Origin: Leptolyngbya sp. 'hensonii'
Lineage (GTDB): Bacteria > Cyanobacteriota > Cyanobacteriia > GCF-001939115
Direction: 5' to 3'
Length of the DNA stretch: 64,000 bases
Assembly: GCF_001939115.1 (NCBI RefSeq)
Contig: NZ_MQTZ01000001.1
Location: forward strand, 1-64,000
Shown here: positions 17,555 through 26,555 of the stretch, in pieces
How positions within the stretch are numbered: the stretch's first letter is position 1
Layout: each line of letters starts with the position of its first letter
The notes under the pieces: generated by a model
Databases searched by the model: none
Seen by the model: the letters and a program-made list of their open reading frames with translations, nothing else
Told to the model about the DNA's origin: nothing
Made by a program: the position numbers and the translations under genes

Positions 17555-17784
17555 ACCCGTATCCGATGAATTGGGTCTATCTTAAACAGGCAACCCGGCA
17601 AAATTCTTTCCGAGTTCACAGAACTGAGAATGTTTACAGAGGAGTGGGCAGGTCAGAATAGTCCTACTCCAGCACTGAAACTACTCTCAGACACCCAGAA
17701 TCCCGCAGATATACTATTTGCACTACTCTATTTGCTTAATGCTGAGGGCAAACAGGCTGATCTTGCAGGCATCACCAGTCTAAG

Positions 17785-17883
17785 TAAGTAGGTGGTTACA
17801 TTTAATTGTAAGAAGGGGGGCTGGGGGCTTTGCCCCCTTCACCCCCACTAGCTATGTTCAGTTTAATTACGCCCATCTACTTA
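17785..17883. mobile_element. 99-bp MITE with central hairpin
   Basis: The ends TAAGTAGGTGG (17785-17795) and CCATCTACTTA (17873-17883) are inverted repeats with one mismatch, and both inner flanks carry TTTAATT or TTAATTA. The middle holds GGGGGC-TTT-GCCCCC. Length and structure are those of a non-autonomous element; the IS630 fragment that follows suggests an IS630/Tc1-type source, but this is inference. The rest of 17555-17958 shows no gene. Confidence 0.7.
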
Positions 17884-17958
17884 CCATGTAAATTAAGTTT
17901 TTGGTTTCAAGTGAGCGAGTAGTAACCTGTTCTCAGTCCTATTGTTACCCGAGTAGAC

Positions 17959-18213
17959 ATGAAGAACTGTCAGGTCGAACTGCGTCCAACCGACCGCGAT
18001 TATCTCGAGAATCTGTTGCGTAAAGGTCAACTGGGAGTCGGGCAATTTAAGCGGGCGACGGGTCTTCTAGAACTTGATCGAGGCAAAGCGATCAGTGCTG
18101 TTGCAACGACCTTAGGAGTTTCAGAGACGACGGTGCGGGTGTGGCGCAACCGCTATGAGCAGGAAGAGTTGCAGATGCTGCATGGCAAGCCGCGCCTTTC
18201 ATCTCGACGCTGA
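17959..18213 (+). pseudogene. IS630-type transposase N-terminal fragment
   Basis: Eighty-four residues with the helix-turn-helix region of IS630-like transposases (RATGLLELDRGKAISAVATTLGVSETTVRVWRNRYEQEEL). The frame stops before the catalytic DDE part, and the downstream 70 bp encode none of it, so this is a remnant or a helix-turn-helix-only leftover. It lies close to the MITE at 17785-17883. Confidence 0.75.
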
Positions 18214-18307
18214 CCCTATCGCCTACAGGGCGAGCCTTCCCGTCTAAGAGGTAAGATGTTGATCAGGGGCAAAACGGCCTTTGATTGAAGGGATAGCCAC
18301 AAGAGAG

Positions 18308-21022
18308 ATGATGGATCCTGGAGTAATTTTGGCCAATGGTCTACAGCCTGAGTCAGTTCTGTCTACTCCAGAGCAATTATTGCCTCTGGGAACAAACAGC
18401 ACAAGCCTTGCCTCTTCCAGTGAGCAGGTGATTCTGGAATGTAGCCATTGGTTAAGTTTTCATCGGGTTTGGGGGCAGTTTCCAACCCCAGTATTAACCG
18501 CGATCGCCCAGTCATTGAAATGCTTCCGTGTAGAACCCCAAACGTTGATCTACCAGGAAGGACAAAAAAACATTGGGCTATACCTGCTCAAGTGGGGCAC
18601 AGTCGAGATCTACCGGCTTTCCCCGATTGGGAAATCTCTGATTCGCTATCGCAGTGCTGGAGAGCTATTCGGTTATGCATCCCTGATGGCAATCCCAGAA
18701 AACGGCAGGCACCAGACGCAAGCGATCACCCTCACGGCTAGTGAAATCTGGTTTTTGCCCGAGGCTGAGTTTCGTCAGTTGATGCAACAGTATGCCGAAT
18801 TTGAACGGATGTTCAATACGCTGTTAGCGCAAGATTTAAATGCCTTCAGTGCCCGCATTGCTCAAGAGCAACGCCGGATTCAAGGGTTACAGTCTTATAT
18901 TCAAGCGGTTCCAACTGGAGCAAAAATCCTGGGCCACAGCAAAGCCAGTCAAAAGTTGGCAGAACAACTGGATCAAGCTGCTGACAGTCTAAAACCTGTC
19001 TTGTTTCAAGCCCAACCAGGAACTGGAAAAACCTTTCTGGCCGGACTGATCCATTCCCGTTCTGGAATCGCAGCCCAACCTTTTGCTGAATTAGATTGTA
19101 CCAAGTTACCCCGATCAGAAGATGGTAGGCTCAATACCGATTGCTTATTTGGCAGAGTCGCTGGACAGACCGGCGTCCTCGAACTGCTGGAGCGGGGAAC
19201 CCTACTGCTGAATAATGTCCAAGTTTTGAGTGAGGGCGATCGGGCACGCCTCACCCATTACTGCAAAACGGGTAGCATCCTACCGAATCATGGTCTCAGT
19301 GGTTCTAATACTCTGACAACCGAGCCTCCCAAGCCGATTCAGTCTTGGGTACGCTTAATCCTCGCCGCACCGGACAAACTAGAGTTGCCAGAGGTAGACG
19401 CAATTCCGATCAAGCTGTTCAGCTTACCCCAGCGTAAAGCAGATATTCCAGATTTTGCCCGTTATTTCCTGGCCCAGTTTTGTCAGGCCCACAATCGTCC
19501 GCTGCTGGCTCTGGATCAGTCTGATCTGCGTCGCTTGATTAGCTATGACTACCCTGGCAACCTCACAGAACTGGCAGAAATCCTGCATCGCGCAGTGATC
19601 ATGACGCCACCAGGGCAAGTTGTGATTTCAGAACAAGCCCTCTGGTCGGTGCAGTCTGCGAAGAACGCCTTCCGAGTGGATTTGCTCACCCATGTGCCCT
19701 GGCTGCGGCAACTATTGCTGAGTCGCTGGTACCCAGAGGGTATCTGGATGGTGATGATGGCATTTTTTGTGCCCGTCACGATCGCCGGGTTGATTGGGCC
19801 TCAGACCCGCGAGAGTAGCGTGACCCTCAATCTCTTTTGGGCCTGGTGGTGGCCGGGTTATCTGTTTCTATTTGTCTTTGTCGGTCGGCTCTGGTGCGCC
19901 GTTTGCCCCTTTATGATCACAGCAGAATGGCTCCGCCGTTTTTCCCTCTGGCTGTTTCCGCGTCAGCAACTGACCTGGAATACCCAATGGCTGAATCGAT
20001 GGGGAGCCTGGATCCTGTTTGGTGGCTTTGTGGCAATTTATTTGTGGGAAAAGCTGTGGGATTTGCCCCATCATGCGCTGCTTTCTGCTTGGTTGCTCCT
20101 GGCGATTACAACTGGAGCAGTCATTTTTAGCCTGATTTATGAGCGGCGGCTCTGGTGTCGCTATTTGTGCCCGATCGGTGGCATGAACGGGATGTTCGCC
20201 AAGCTGGCAATGGTGGAGTTGCGATCGACCCAACAGGTCTGCGGTAGCCAATGCAGCACCTTTGGCTGCTATAAAGGCAGTGATGCAACTCCTGTTAACT
20301 TTACAGATGCGTTGCCTACGGAAGGTCAGGCCACGGGGGGCTGTCCGCTTTACACCCATCCGGCCCAATTGCAAGACAACCGAGACTGCGTGCTCTGTAT
20401 GACCTGTCTCAAAGCCTGCTCCCATCGATCGGTGCAGCTCAACTTGCGGTTTCCCACAGCAGACCTCTTAGACCACCCTCAGGGTTTTGGAGCGGAAGTC
20501 GCACTGCTGCTGCTGCTGTTTGGTGGCGTATTGATGCACCATACTGAGCGAATTTTAGGATGGTTGGGCTTCCACAATATTCCCATTGACGCGAATCATT
20601 TACTGACCAGTACGCCGATCGTCCTTGCCCTGCTCAGCATTCCCGCTGCGTTGACCTATCTGACTCACACGATCGCCCGCTTCCTTGACCCCAAACAACC
20701 TGTCTATCTCACGGTCATCTACGCTTATTTACCCTTTACCCTGGCCGCAAACTTAACCCATTATGTCCCAGCGGGCGTGATGGAGGCGGGTCAAATTTTG
20801 CCTGTCCTGGCGCGAACCCTGGGCTTTAGCGGCGCAGGTTTGCCAGCCCTCACCTGGAGTGCAGATGTGGCAGCATTTCTTCAAGGCGTCACACTCCTCT
20901 CCGCTCTGGTTTTCAGTATCTATCCGCTGTTACGCATTACCAAACGCCCCTTGCTCAGCAATCTGCCCCATTTGATCCTTATGCTTGGGTTTACAATTTT
21001 CTTTTTCAAGCTGATGATATGA
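18308..21022 (+). CDS. cNMP-binding/AAA+-like/polyferredoxin fusion protein
   Basis: About 904 residues with three parts. First, a Crp-type cyclic-nucleotide-binding domain (IYQEGQKNIGLYLLKWGTVEIYR, then SAGELFGYASLMA). Second, a sigma-54-activator-like AAA+ domain with a good Walker A (QPGTGKT) but a Walker B of LLLNN instead of LDE, and no GAFTGA loop, so it probably neither hydrolyses ATP nor contacts sigma-54. Third, a NapH/NosR-like membrane part with several helices and Cys motifs CAVCP, CRYLCPIGG, CGSQC and CVLCMTCLKAC for 4Fe-4S centres, then more helices. It may couple membrane electron flow to signal sensing. ATG at 18308 or 18311 is likelier than the TTG at 18281. Confidence 0.8.
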   Translation: MMDPGVILANGLQPESVLSTPEQLLPLGTNSTSLASSSEQVILECSHWLSFHRVWGQFPTPVLTAIAQSLKCFRVEPQTLIYQEGQKNIGLYLLKWGTVEIYRLSPIGKSLIRYRSAGELFGYASLMAIPENGRHQTQAITLTASEIWFLPEAEFRQLMQQYAEFERMFNTLLAQDLNAFSARIAQEQRRIQGLQSYIQAVPTGAKILGHSKASQKLAEQLDQAADSLKPVLFQAQPGTGKTFLAGLIHSRSGIAAQPFAELDCTKLPRSEDGRLNTDCLFGRVAGQTGVLELLERGTLLLNNVQVLSEGDRARLTHYCKTGSILPNHGLSGSNTLTTEPPKPIQSWVRLILAAPDKLELPEVDAIPIKLFSLPQRKADIPDFARYFLAQFCQAHNRPLLALDQSDLRRLISYDYPGNLTELAEILHRAVIMTPPGQVVISEQALWSVQSAKNAFRVDLLTHVPWLRQLLLSRWYPEGIWMVMMAFFVPVTIAGLIGPQTRESSVTLNLFWAWWWPGYLFLFVFVGRLWCAVCPFMITAEWLRRFSLWLFPRQQLTWNTQWLNRWGAWILFGGFVAIYLWEKLWDLPHHALLSAWLLLAITTGAVIFSLIYERRLWCRYLCPIGGMNGMFAKLAMVELRSTQQVCGSQCSTFGCYKGSDATPVNFTDALPTEGQATGGCPLYTHPAQLQDNRDCVLCMTCLKACSHRSVQLNLRFPTADLLDHPQGFGAEVALLLLLFGGVLMHHTERILGWLGFHNIPIDANHLLTSTPIVLALLSIPAALTYLTHTIARFLDPKQPVYLTVIYAYLPFTLAANLTHYVPAGVMEAGQILPVLARTLGFSGAGLPALTWSADVAAFLQGVTLLSALVFSIYPLLRITKRPLLSNLPHLILMLGFTIFFFKLMI

Positions 21023-21044
21023 CGTTCAATTCAGGTGTCAAGCT

Positions 21045-21281
21045 ATGCCAAAAAAGTCATTTGAAGACAAGTATCCCAACATTGCTCAATGGGTTTATGA
21101 GCATCAGGGCATTATTGAAATTGGTAACGACCCCGATGGCCCACTAACGTCGTTTGTGCGGGCGATCGACATGGGCGGGATGCCCTGGGAAGGCGAGGAT
21201 GAATACGAATCGCTGGATGATGCACTACTGGATCTGGAGGCAGGAGTGCAGGAATATCTGAGGAAGATCTACGGGGAGTGA
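21045..21281 (+). CDS. Small acidic hypothetical protein, 78 aa
   Basis: Not assigned to a named family. It is acidic (YESLDDALLDLEAGVQEYLRKIYGE) with an N-terminal KYPNIAQWVYEHQGIIEIG and no membrane segment, and looks like one of the small conserved cyanobacterial proteins of unknown role. It starts 22 bp after the fusion protein gene and probably shares its transcript. Confidence 0.6.
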   Translation: MPKKSFEDKYPNIAQWVYEHQGIIEIGNDPDGPLTSFVRAIDMGGMPWEGEDEYESLDDALLDLEAGVQEYLRKIYGE

Positions 21282-21338
21282 AGGTAGGCAAGCAATTAGC
21301 AGAGGGCAGGGAAGCGAGGGCTATGGCAGAATAGGAGC

Positions 21339-21974
21339 ATGGCACAAACCATTGCAGTCACAGAGATGGTTAAAAGTCTTGCCGAAGCAGAGGCAAAGTT
21401 TGGGCTGCAACGAAATTCTGACCCACAGTTTTTCCGAGAATGGGTTGATGCCTTACCATCCCTGACAGACCCAGAACTCGCTGACTTGGGGGTGATGTAT
21501 CGGCGGTTAACCTATCACCGCTCCACCAATGAACTGTTGGAGGGTTCTGTTACCCTCCTGGCAGCATCTCCCTTACTGGAACTCGCTGGCTTTTACGATC
21601 CACCTTTCAGAATGCGGTCTGAAACCGCGATCGAATGGGTGCTGAATGATGGGGAAGAAATCCTGCGAGGGCGTATTGATCTGCTGATTATGCAGAACCA
21701 ATTTTGGGTGTTGGTGGTGGAATCCAAAAAGACCAGCATTTCTGTGCGATCGGCATTGCCTCAAGCTCTAGCCTACATAATGGCAAACACGAATCCTGAC
21801 CAATTGCTCTTTGGCATGATCACGAATGGGGATGATGTGCTGTTTATTAAGTTGCTGCAACAACCCACGCCCCAATATGGCTTGTCACGAGCCTTTTCAC
21901 TCTATACGTTGCCTAGTGAAGCCCAACAGGTCTTGCAAATCTTGAAACGGATGGGTGAACTAATCACTCAATAG
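21339..21974 (+). CDS. Type I restriction HsdR-N-like nuclease-fold protein
   Basis: A 211-residue protein resembling the N-terminal nuclease region of type I restriction subunit R: IDLLIMQNQFWVLVVESKKTSISVRSALPQALAYIM carries the D...E-x-K pattern of PD-(D/E)XK enzymes. No helicase part is present, so it is not a full restriction subunit. It is a paralogue of 25701-26318, with the same layout (SLTD or PLTD early, ASPLLELAGF or LSPLLETLGF in the middle, QILKR at the end). Many cyanobacteria carry such solo proteins; function unknown. Confidence 0.7.
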   Translation: MAQTIAVTEMVKSLAEAEAKFGLQRNSDPQFFREWVDALPSLTDPELADLGVMYRRLTYHRSTNELLEGSVTLLAASPLLELAGFYDPPFRMRSETAIEWVLNDGEEILRGRIDLLIMQNQFWVLVVESKKTSISVRSALPQALAYIMANTNPDQLLFGMITNGDDVLFIKLLQQPTPQYGLSRAFSLYTLPSEAQQVLQILKRMGELITQ

Positions 21975-22146
21975 TGATCGCACCGGATTGAACCAAATCG
22001 ATAAATACGAAAATATTGAGCTTGTGAATCTCTGATTCAGCGCCTCTTGAAACCAAGTGCGATCGCCCGTGGAGTAAAATAAACAGTATTGGCAAAATCA
22101 AAGTTATTCATCTTCAAGCCATTGACGAAACAACAGGCTGAACTTT

Positions 22147-23103
22147 ATGCCAATCTACAGTGACATTACCGAAGTTATTGGTTGTACTCCTCTTGTCCGG
22201 CTGCAACGCTTACCCCAGCAGTTTGGCTGTGTTGCTGAAATGGTGCTGAAACTAGAAGGCATGAATCCAGCCAAGTCCGTGAAAGATCGGATCGCTGTCA
22301 GCATGATGCTCGAAGCAGAACGAGCGGGGCTGATTCAACCCGGAATTTCGACGATCGTGGAGGCCACCTCCGGGAATACCGGGATCGGGTTAGCGATGGT
22401 CTGTGCCGCCAAGGGCTATCGCCTGATTCTGACCATGCCAGACGGCATGAGCCAGGAACGACGGCAAATTGTTCAGGCGTATGGTGCAGAGGTGATTTTG
22501 ACTCCGGCTGAAGCTGATATGCAGGGGGCGATCTCCCATGCCAATCAACTGGTGGCAACAATTCCCCAAGCTTTTTCACCGCATCAATTCAGCAATCCTG
22601 CCAACCCTAAAATCCACTACGACACCACTGGGCCTGAAATTTGGCAGGACACCGATGGTGATATTGCCGCGTTAGTCGTCGGTGTGGGGACAGGCGGCAC
22701 GTTGACTGGTGCTGGACGCTATCTCAAACAACAAAATCCCAAGCTCCAAATTGTTGCCATCGAACCCGTAAACAGTAAGGTGCTGAGTGGCCAGCCTGCA
22801 GGCGAACATAATTTACAAGGCATTGGCGCAGGGTTTATCCCAGATGTCCTGCGAGTCGATTTAATCGATGAAATTGTCACCGTCACCGAAGCAGAGGCTT
22901 ACGAGATTGGACGACAATTGGCGCGCGTAGAAGGCATCATCAGTGGTATCTCAACAGGCGCAGCGGTCTATGCAGGATTACAAATCGGGCAGCGATCGCA
23001 CTACCAAGATCAACGGATTGTGATCATTCAGCCTAGTGCAGGAGAACGCTATCTCAGCACGGCAATGTGGGATGAGAATAGCACAGAAACTACTTCACAT
23101 TAG
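22147..23103 (+). CDS. cysK: Cysteine synthase (O-acetylserine sulfhydrylase)
   Basis: A 318-residue PLP enzyme that makes cysteine from O-acetylserine and sulfide. It has the PLP lysine in NPAKSVKDRIAVSM, the substrate loop EATSGNTGIGLA, the phosphate-binding VGVGTGGTLTGAGRYLK and the C-terminal GISTGAAVYAG. Length is normal for CysK/CysM. The next genes include an SQR-like flavoprotein, so both sulfide-using and sulfide-oxidising functions are close together. The 170 bp upstream contain no gene. Confidence 0.95.
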   Translation: MPIYSDITEVIGCTPLVRLQRLPQQFGCVAEMVLKLEGMNPAKSVKDRIAVSMMLEAERAGLIQPGISTIVEATSGNTGIGLAMVCAAKGYRLILTMPDGMSQERRQIVQAYGAEVILTPAEADMQGAISHANQLVATIPQAFSPHQFSNPANPKIHYDTTGPEIWQDTDGDIAALVVGVGTGGTLTGAGRYLKQQNPKLQIVAIEPVNSKVLSGQPAGEHNLQGIGAGFIPDVLRVDLIDEIVTVTEAEAYEIGRQLARVEGIISGISTGAAVYAGLQIGQRSHYQDQRIVIIQPSAGERYLSTAMWDENSTETTSH

Positions 23104-23177
23104 ATTTTCCTGGTAGTCGAGTACCAGAAACGGGCGTTGCTGAATAGAAGTATGATTTTCGTGCTTGAGCCTTATGC

Positions 23178-23262
23178 AGCCCTCACCCTAGCCCTCTCCC
23201 AAAGGAGAGGGAACAAGAGTTTTAGCTCCCTTCTCCTGCGGGAGAAGGGTTGGGGATGAGGG
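23178..23262. repeat. Dispersed palindromic repeat, short variant
   Basis: CCCTCACCCTAGCCCTCTCCC with its complement later, then TCCCTTCTCC...GGAGAAGGG and GATGAGGG. It is related in arms to the copies at 7069 and 7711 but lacks the 57-bp block. It lies in the gap after cysK; the rest of 23104-23391 shows no gene. Confidence 0.7.
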
Positions 23263-23391
23263 TAATTCATATTTGCATTCAGCAAAGCCTTTTCTGGGAA
23301 TCGGCGATACTTCAACTCAAGATATCTGAAGGAACAATAGACATTTAAACAGCTTAGATACTTTTTTAATAGTAGCATTAATCATCATATG

Positions 23392-23408
23392 GTTATATAG
23401 TATATAAC
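23392..23408. promoter_or_regulatory. 17-bp palindrome, possible operator
   Basis: GTTATAT-AGT-ATATAAC is a perfect inverted repeat ending 7 bp before the small membrane ORF and upstream of the SQR-like operon. Such AT-rich palindromes are typical for ArsR- or MarR-type repressors. Its half-sites GTTATA/TATAAC also occur, in the everted order, at 27508-27525. Confidence 0.4.
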
Positions 23409-23415
23409 AGAAGTG

Positions 23416-23660
23416 ATGAGCTCTCTGAAAGTGGCGCTTTCTTTTTTAATTCCCTTTGCGATCGCTCTGATTACGGCCTGGATTACCTATGAAAGCCAGG
23501 AAGACATCGTGAAAACCTTCCTTGTCATGACAATCAGTCTGCTGGTGAGTTTCGCTGGGCACCCTGGCTGGTACAAATTCTGGTTTTGATCGTGAGTTTA
23601 GGGGCAATGCGCTATTTTTGCGATCGCCATTCCTGCCACAATGCTGCAAAACAGCATTGA
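23416..23660 (+). pseudogene. Small membrane protein, probably frameshifted
   Basis: The ATG frame gives MSSLKVALSFLIPFAIALITAWITY and, after a soluble bit, a second helix start (FLVMTISLLVSFA), then stops at 23589. The neighbouring frame continues with APWLVQILVLIVSLGAMRYFCDRH and a natural end at 23660. Joined near 23550-23555 the two give a smooth protein of about 80 residues, so a small indel is likely; otherwise the gene is a 57-residue product. It precedes the SQR-like gene by 76 bp. Family not recognised. Confidence 0.5.
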
Positions 23661-23736
23661 GTAATTGCTGTAATCATTCAGTTAACTGACCTGATGAGAA
23701 GCAATCGATTTTTAACTCTATTTAGGAATTGATGCC

Positions 23737-24900
23737 ATGAAAAGAATTCTGGTTTTAGGTGGTGGAATGGGGGGTGTGGAAGCTGCGATCGCCCTGACCC
23801 AAAAACTCAAGGGCGATTATCAAATTGACCTGATCTCCAACCGTGACTTCCTGTATATCTATCCCGCGTCCATCTGGCTGACGGTGGGTAAGCGCACCCT
23901 GGAAGACCTCTCAGTGCCCTTGACACAACTCGCCGAAATTCATGGCTTTAATTTCCTGCAAGAAGAGGTGAAAGAGGTCAGAGCTAAAGAACGATTGGTT
24001 CTCACGACATCACAAGAGTATTCCTATGATTATCTCATTATCGCTTTGGGTGGTTCTAAGCTAAAGCCCAAAGGTGTTGAGAATACCCTATCTATTTGCG
24101 GCTCACCATTGGATGGAATGCAAATTCAAGAGCGGTTCCTGGAGCTAGTCGAGCGGGGAGAAGGCAAGATTGCCTGCGGGTTTAGCGGTAATCCCCAGGA
24201 TGCAACGGCAGTCCGAGGTGGACCCGTGTTTGAGGTCTTGTTTAATTTCGATACCTATTTGCGGGAAAAGGGCTTGCGCGATCGCTTTGAACTCACTTTC
24301 TTTAGCCCCTCTGATGCCCCTGGAAAGCGGCTGGGGGCAGGGGGGCTGGCCCAATTACAACAATTGTTCCAGGAACGCGGTATTACTATCGTGTCTGGCA
24401 AAAAGATCAAGGAATTTACCAGCAGTGGCGTGACCTTTGAGGATGATACTCACGTCGTAACCGATCTCACTGTTTTTACACCGGGAATGACTGGCACACC
24501 TATCCTCAAGCAATCTGACCTACCCCTGACCGCAGCAGGGTTTGTCCCCGTCAGCGATACTGCACAGGTAAACGGATTTGAAAATTGCTATGCGATCGGT
24601 GACAGTTCCTATTTTGAGGGACCCGACTGGCGGGCACGACAGGGGCATTTAGCCGAAGTGATGGCACGCACGGCGGCGGAAAATGTTGCCCGACAAGAGC
24701 GTGGAGAAGCAGCAACAGCCAGCTTCCGGGAAGAGATTAACCTGCTGTGCATTATGGATACAGGCACAGAAGGTGTCTTTGTCTACCGGGATGAGAACCG
24801 AGAAATGGCACCCCGAGGAGCCTGGGCACGCTGGGCAAAACTGGCATGGGAAAAATATTACAAGTTGAATAAATTAGGAAAAGTTCCACGTCTACTATGA
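23737..24900 (+). CDS. SQR-like FAD-dependent oxidoreductase
   Basis: A 387-residue flavoprotein of the sulfide:quinone reductase/flavocytochrome c family. The FAD-binding GGGMGGVEAAIAL begins it; DYLIIALGGSK and the second FAD motif NCYAIGDSSY follow. Cysteines at about 128 (SICGSP), 147 (KIACGF) and 343 (LLCIMD) are candidates for the redox pair, but the positions differ from those of well-known type I SQR, so substrate is open: sulfide or another thiol. No transmembrane helix; the C-terminal end is basic and aromatic, suited for membrane contact. It overlaps the next gene by 4 bp. Confidence 0.75.
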   Translation: MKRILVLGGGMGGVEAAIALTQKLKGDYQIDLISNRDFLYIYPASIWLTVGKRTLEDLSVPLTQLAEIHGFNFLQEEVKEVRAKERLVLTTSQEYSYDYLIIALGGSKLKPKGVENTLSICGSPLDGMQIQERFLELVERGEGKIACGFSGNPQDATAVRGGPVFEVLFNFDTYLREKGLRDRFELTFFSPSDAPGKRLGAGGLAQLQQLFQERGITIVSGKKIKEFTSSGVTFEDDTHVVTDLTVFTPGMTGTPILKQSDLPLTAAGFVPVSDTAQVNGFENCYAIGDSSYFEGPDWRARQGHLAEVMARTAAENVARQERGEAATASFREEINLLCIMDTGTEGVFVYRDENREMAPRGAWARWAKLAWEKYYKLNKLGKVPRLL

Positions 24901-25409
24901 ACCAACTTAAAGAATGGGGATTCTCAGGCCATTGGTGGCGCGGTCAGAAAGGCGAATACTGGGTAATCGGTCAAATAATCCTCTCCATTAGTTTTGCCCT
25001 GTTGCCAGTCTACCCAATTGTCGCTGTAGAGACGTTGTCTCCTGTTTGGAAATACATAGGTTGGGGAATCACTGGTCTTTTTAGCCTAATTTCCGCATTG
25101 TTATTACTTTCGGGAGGATTAGAGTTAGGTGCAAATCTTACTCTCTTACCCCACCCTAAAGATAACGGGGAATTGGTAACCAGTGGAGTTTACGGAGTAG
25201 TAAGGCATCCTATTTATAGTGGCGTAGTTTTTTTAGCGATCGCCTACAGTTGCTGGCAATGGAGTTTATTCCATGCGATCGGTGCCATGCTATTACTACT
25301 ATTTTTTGACATCAAAGCCAGAAAAGAAGAAGTATGGTTGAAGCACAAATTTTCTGATTATGAAGTTTATCGATCGCAAGTCAAAAAACTAATTCCCTGG
25401 ATCTATTAA
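24897..25409 (+). CDS. ICMT-like membrane methyltransferase
   Basis: A 170-residue protein with four or five hydrophobic helices and the C-terminal motif of the isoprenylcysteine carboxyl methyltransferase family (GELVTSGVYGVVRHPIYSG, then ARKEEVWLKHKFSDYEVYRSQVKKLIPWIY). Bacterial members methylate small, often unknown substrates at the membrane. Its ATG overlaps the stop of the SQR-like gene (ATGA), so the two are translationally coupled and probably act together. Confidence 0.85.
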   Translation: MNQLKEWGFSGHWWRGQKGEYWVIGQIILSISFALLPVYPIVAVETLSPVWKYIGWGITGLFSLISALLLLSGGLELGANLTLLPHPKDNGELVTSGVYGVVRHPIYSGVVFLAIAYSCWQWSLFHAIGAMLLLLFFDIKARKEEVWLKHKFSDYEVYRSQVKKLIPWIY

Positions 25410-25415
25410 GGGAGC

Positions 25416-25619
25416 CATGAAACCGATGGCTATGAAGCGATTTGCGACTAGTTGGAGCGTCAGTTGGGGATTGAGGCAAAGTATAAAATGGTGCATAAAC
25501 TAGTGCATTATCGCTTGGAGTCCTCCCCCAAAGTGCCACGACCTGTGAGTGTGGAGCAGTCAAGCCAGTTACGAGAGGCATATAAAATGGTATTAGTTGC
25601 CTCCTGCATCAATGCATGA
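25416..25619 (+). pseudogene. IS630-type transposase remnant
   Basis: The frame HETDGYEAICD-stop-LERQLGIEAKYKMVHKLVHYRLESSPKVPRPVSVEQS matches the second winged-helix part of IS630 transposases. It has an internal TAG and no catalytic part. Directly behind, 25617-25700 can encode MIAAARKFLRPIPVVVDVKVSASWGE-stop, perhaps the tail of another lost gene (it resembles the C-terminus of family A DNA polymerases, uncertain). Confidence 0.55.
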
Positions 25620-25700
25620 TTGCCGCAGCTCGGAAGTTTCTGCGTCCGATCCCGGTAGTTGTGGATGTCAAGGTTTCTGCCAGTTGGGGTGAATAACCTG

Positions 25701-26318
25701 CTATACAATAACCAGACGTTTCAGGATTTGCGCGACGGCATACAGTTCATTGCCTTCAGCGGTGCTGAGGGTAAATTTGTCTGACAGGGCATAGTGGGAG
25801 GAGTCGCGATCGCATTTAACGAACAGGCAATCTTCTCCGGTAGTAATCAGAGCGAACACGGGAGAAATTGGTGCACCAACAATATAGGCTAAGGTTTGGG
25901 CGATCGCTTGTCGCACACTAAACCCATAGGGTTTACTTTCAATCACAATTAACCAGAGGCGATCGTGAATCACCAAGGCATCGATCAACCCATCCAGTTG
26001 GGTATCACCGTCTTCAATTTCAAACCGGATATATTTTTCACTCCGGACTTGGTAAGGCGGGTCGATGAAGCCCAGGGTTTCCAGCAGGGGTGACAGCAGA
26101 ATTAAGTTGACGGTACCTTCAGTGATGGCTCCGCTATCGGCGTAGTAGAGATAACGCTGTTTGAGATGATCGAGCCTTGCCTTCTCGGTATCGGTCAATG
26201 GAGGCAATAGCGCTTTCCATTCGGTGAAAAAGGTGGCATCGGTGCTGGGCACAATGCCTAGCCTCGCGTGGGCTTCGGTGAGATTGGTAATCGCTTTGGT
26301 GATACCGAGGCTAACCAT
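25701..26318 (-). CDS. HsdR-N-like nuclease-fold protein, paralogue
   Basis: A 205-residue paralogue of 21339-21974. The putative catalytic part is DGLIDALVIHDRLWLIVIESKPYGFSVRQAIAQTLAYI, with D, E and K as in PD-(D/E)XK nucleases. There is no helicase or methylase gene nearby. Transcribed opposite to its paralogue and to the SQR-like operon. Role unknown. Confidence 0.7.
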   Translation of the reverse strand: MVSLGITKAITNLTEAHARLGIVPSTDATFFTEWKALLPPLTDTEKARLDHLKQRYLYYADSGAITEGTVNLILLSPLLETLGFIDPPYQVRSEKYIRFEIEDGDTQLDGLIDALVIHDRLWLIVIESKPYGFSVRQAIAQTLAYIVGAPISPVFALITTGEDCLFVKCDRDSSHYALSDKFTLSTAEGNELYAVAQILKRLVIV

Positions 26319-26350
26319 CGGAGTTTTAGCAGTGGGGAATGGGTTCTACG

Positions 26351-26420
26351 CTAGCATTCTTCAGCAATATAGTCCCAAATTTCATCCAGGCCAGCTTCTG
26401 CAAGCGGACGTTTAAGGCTA
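26351..26420 (-). pseudogene. ParE-like toxin N-terminal remnant
   Basis: LKRPLAEAGLDEIWDYIAEEC followed by a stop is the usual start of ParE/RelE toxins (the LDEIWDYIAE helix). The remaining toxin is absent. Only about 20 residues support this. Confidence 0.35.
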
Positions 26421-26555
26421 CAAAACAGTGTTACGACAGATCTAACCCTATTTCTAGGGTCAATAATTCTAGTTGGCCTATGACCATGTGCAAGGTTTCC
26501 CACCCAGTTTTGCAGGGTGGAAAACAGCGGGAGAGGAAATCGTCCAGTAATCATC

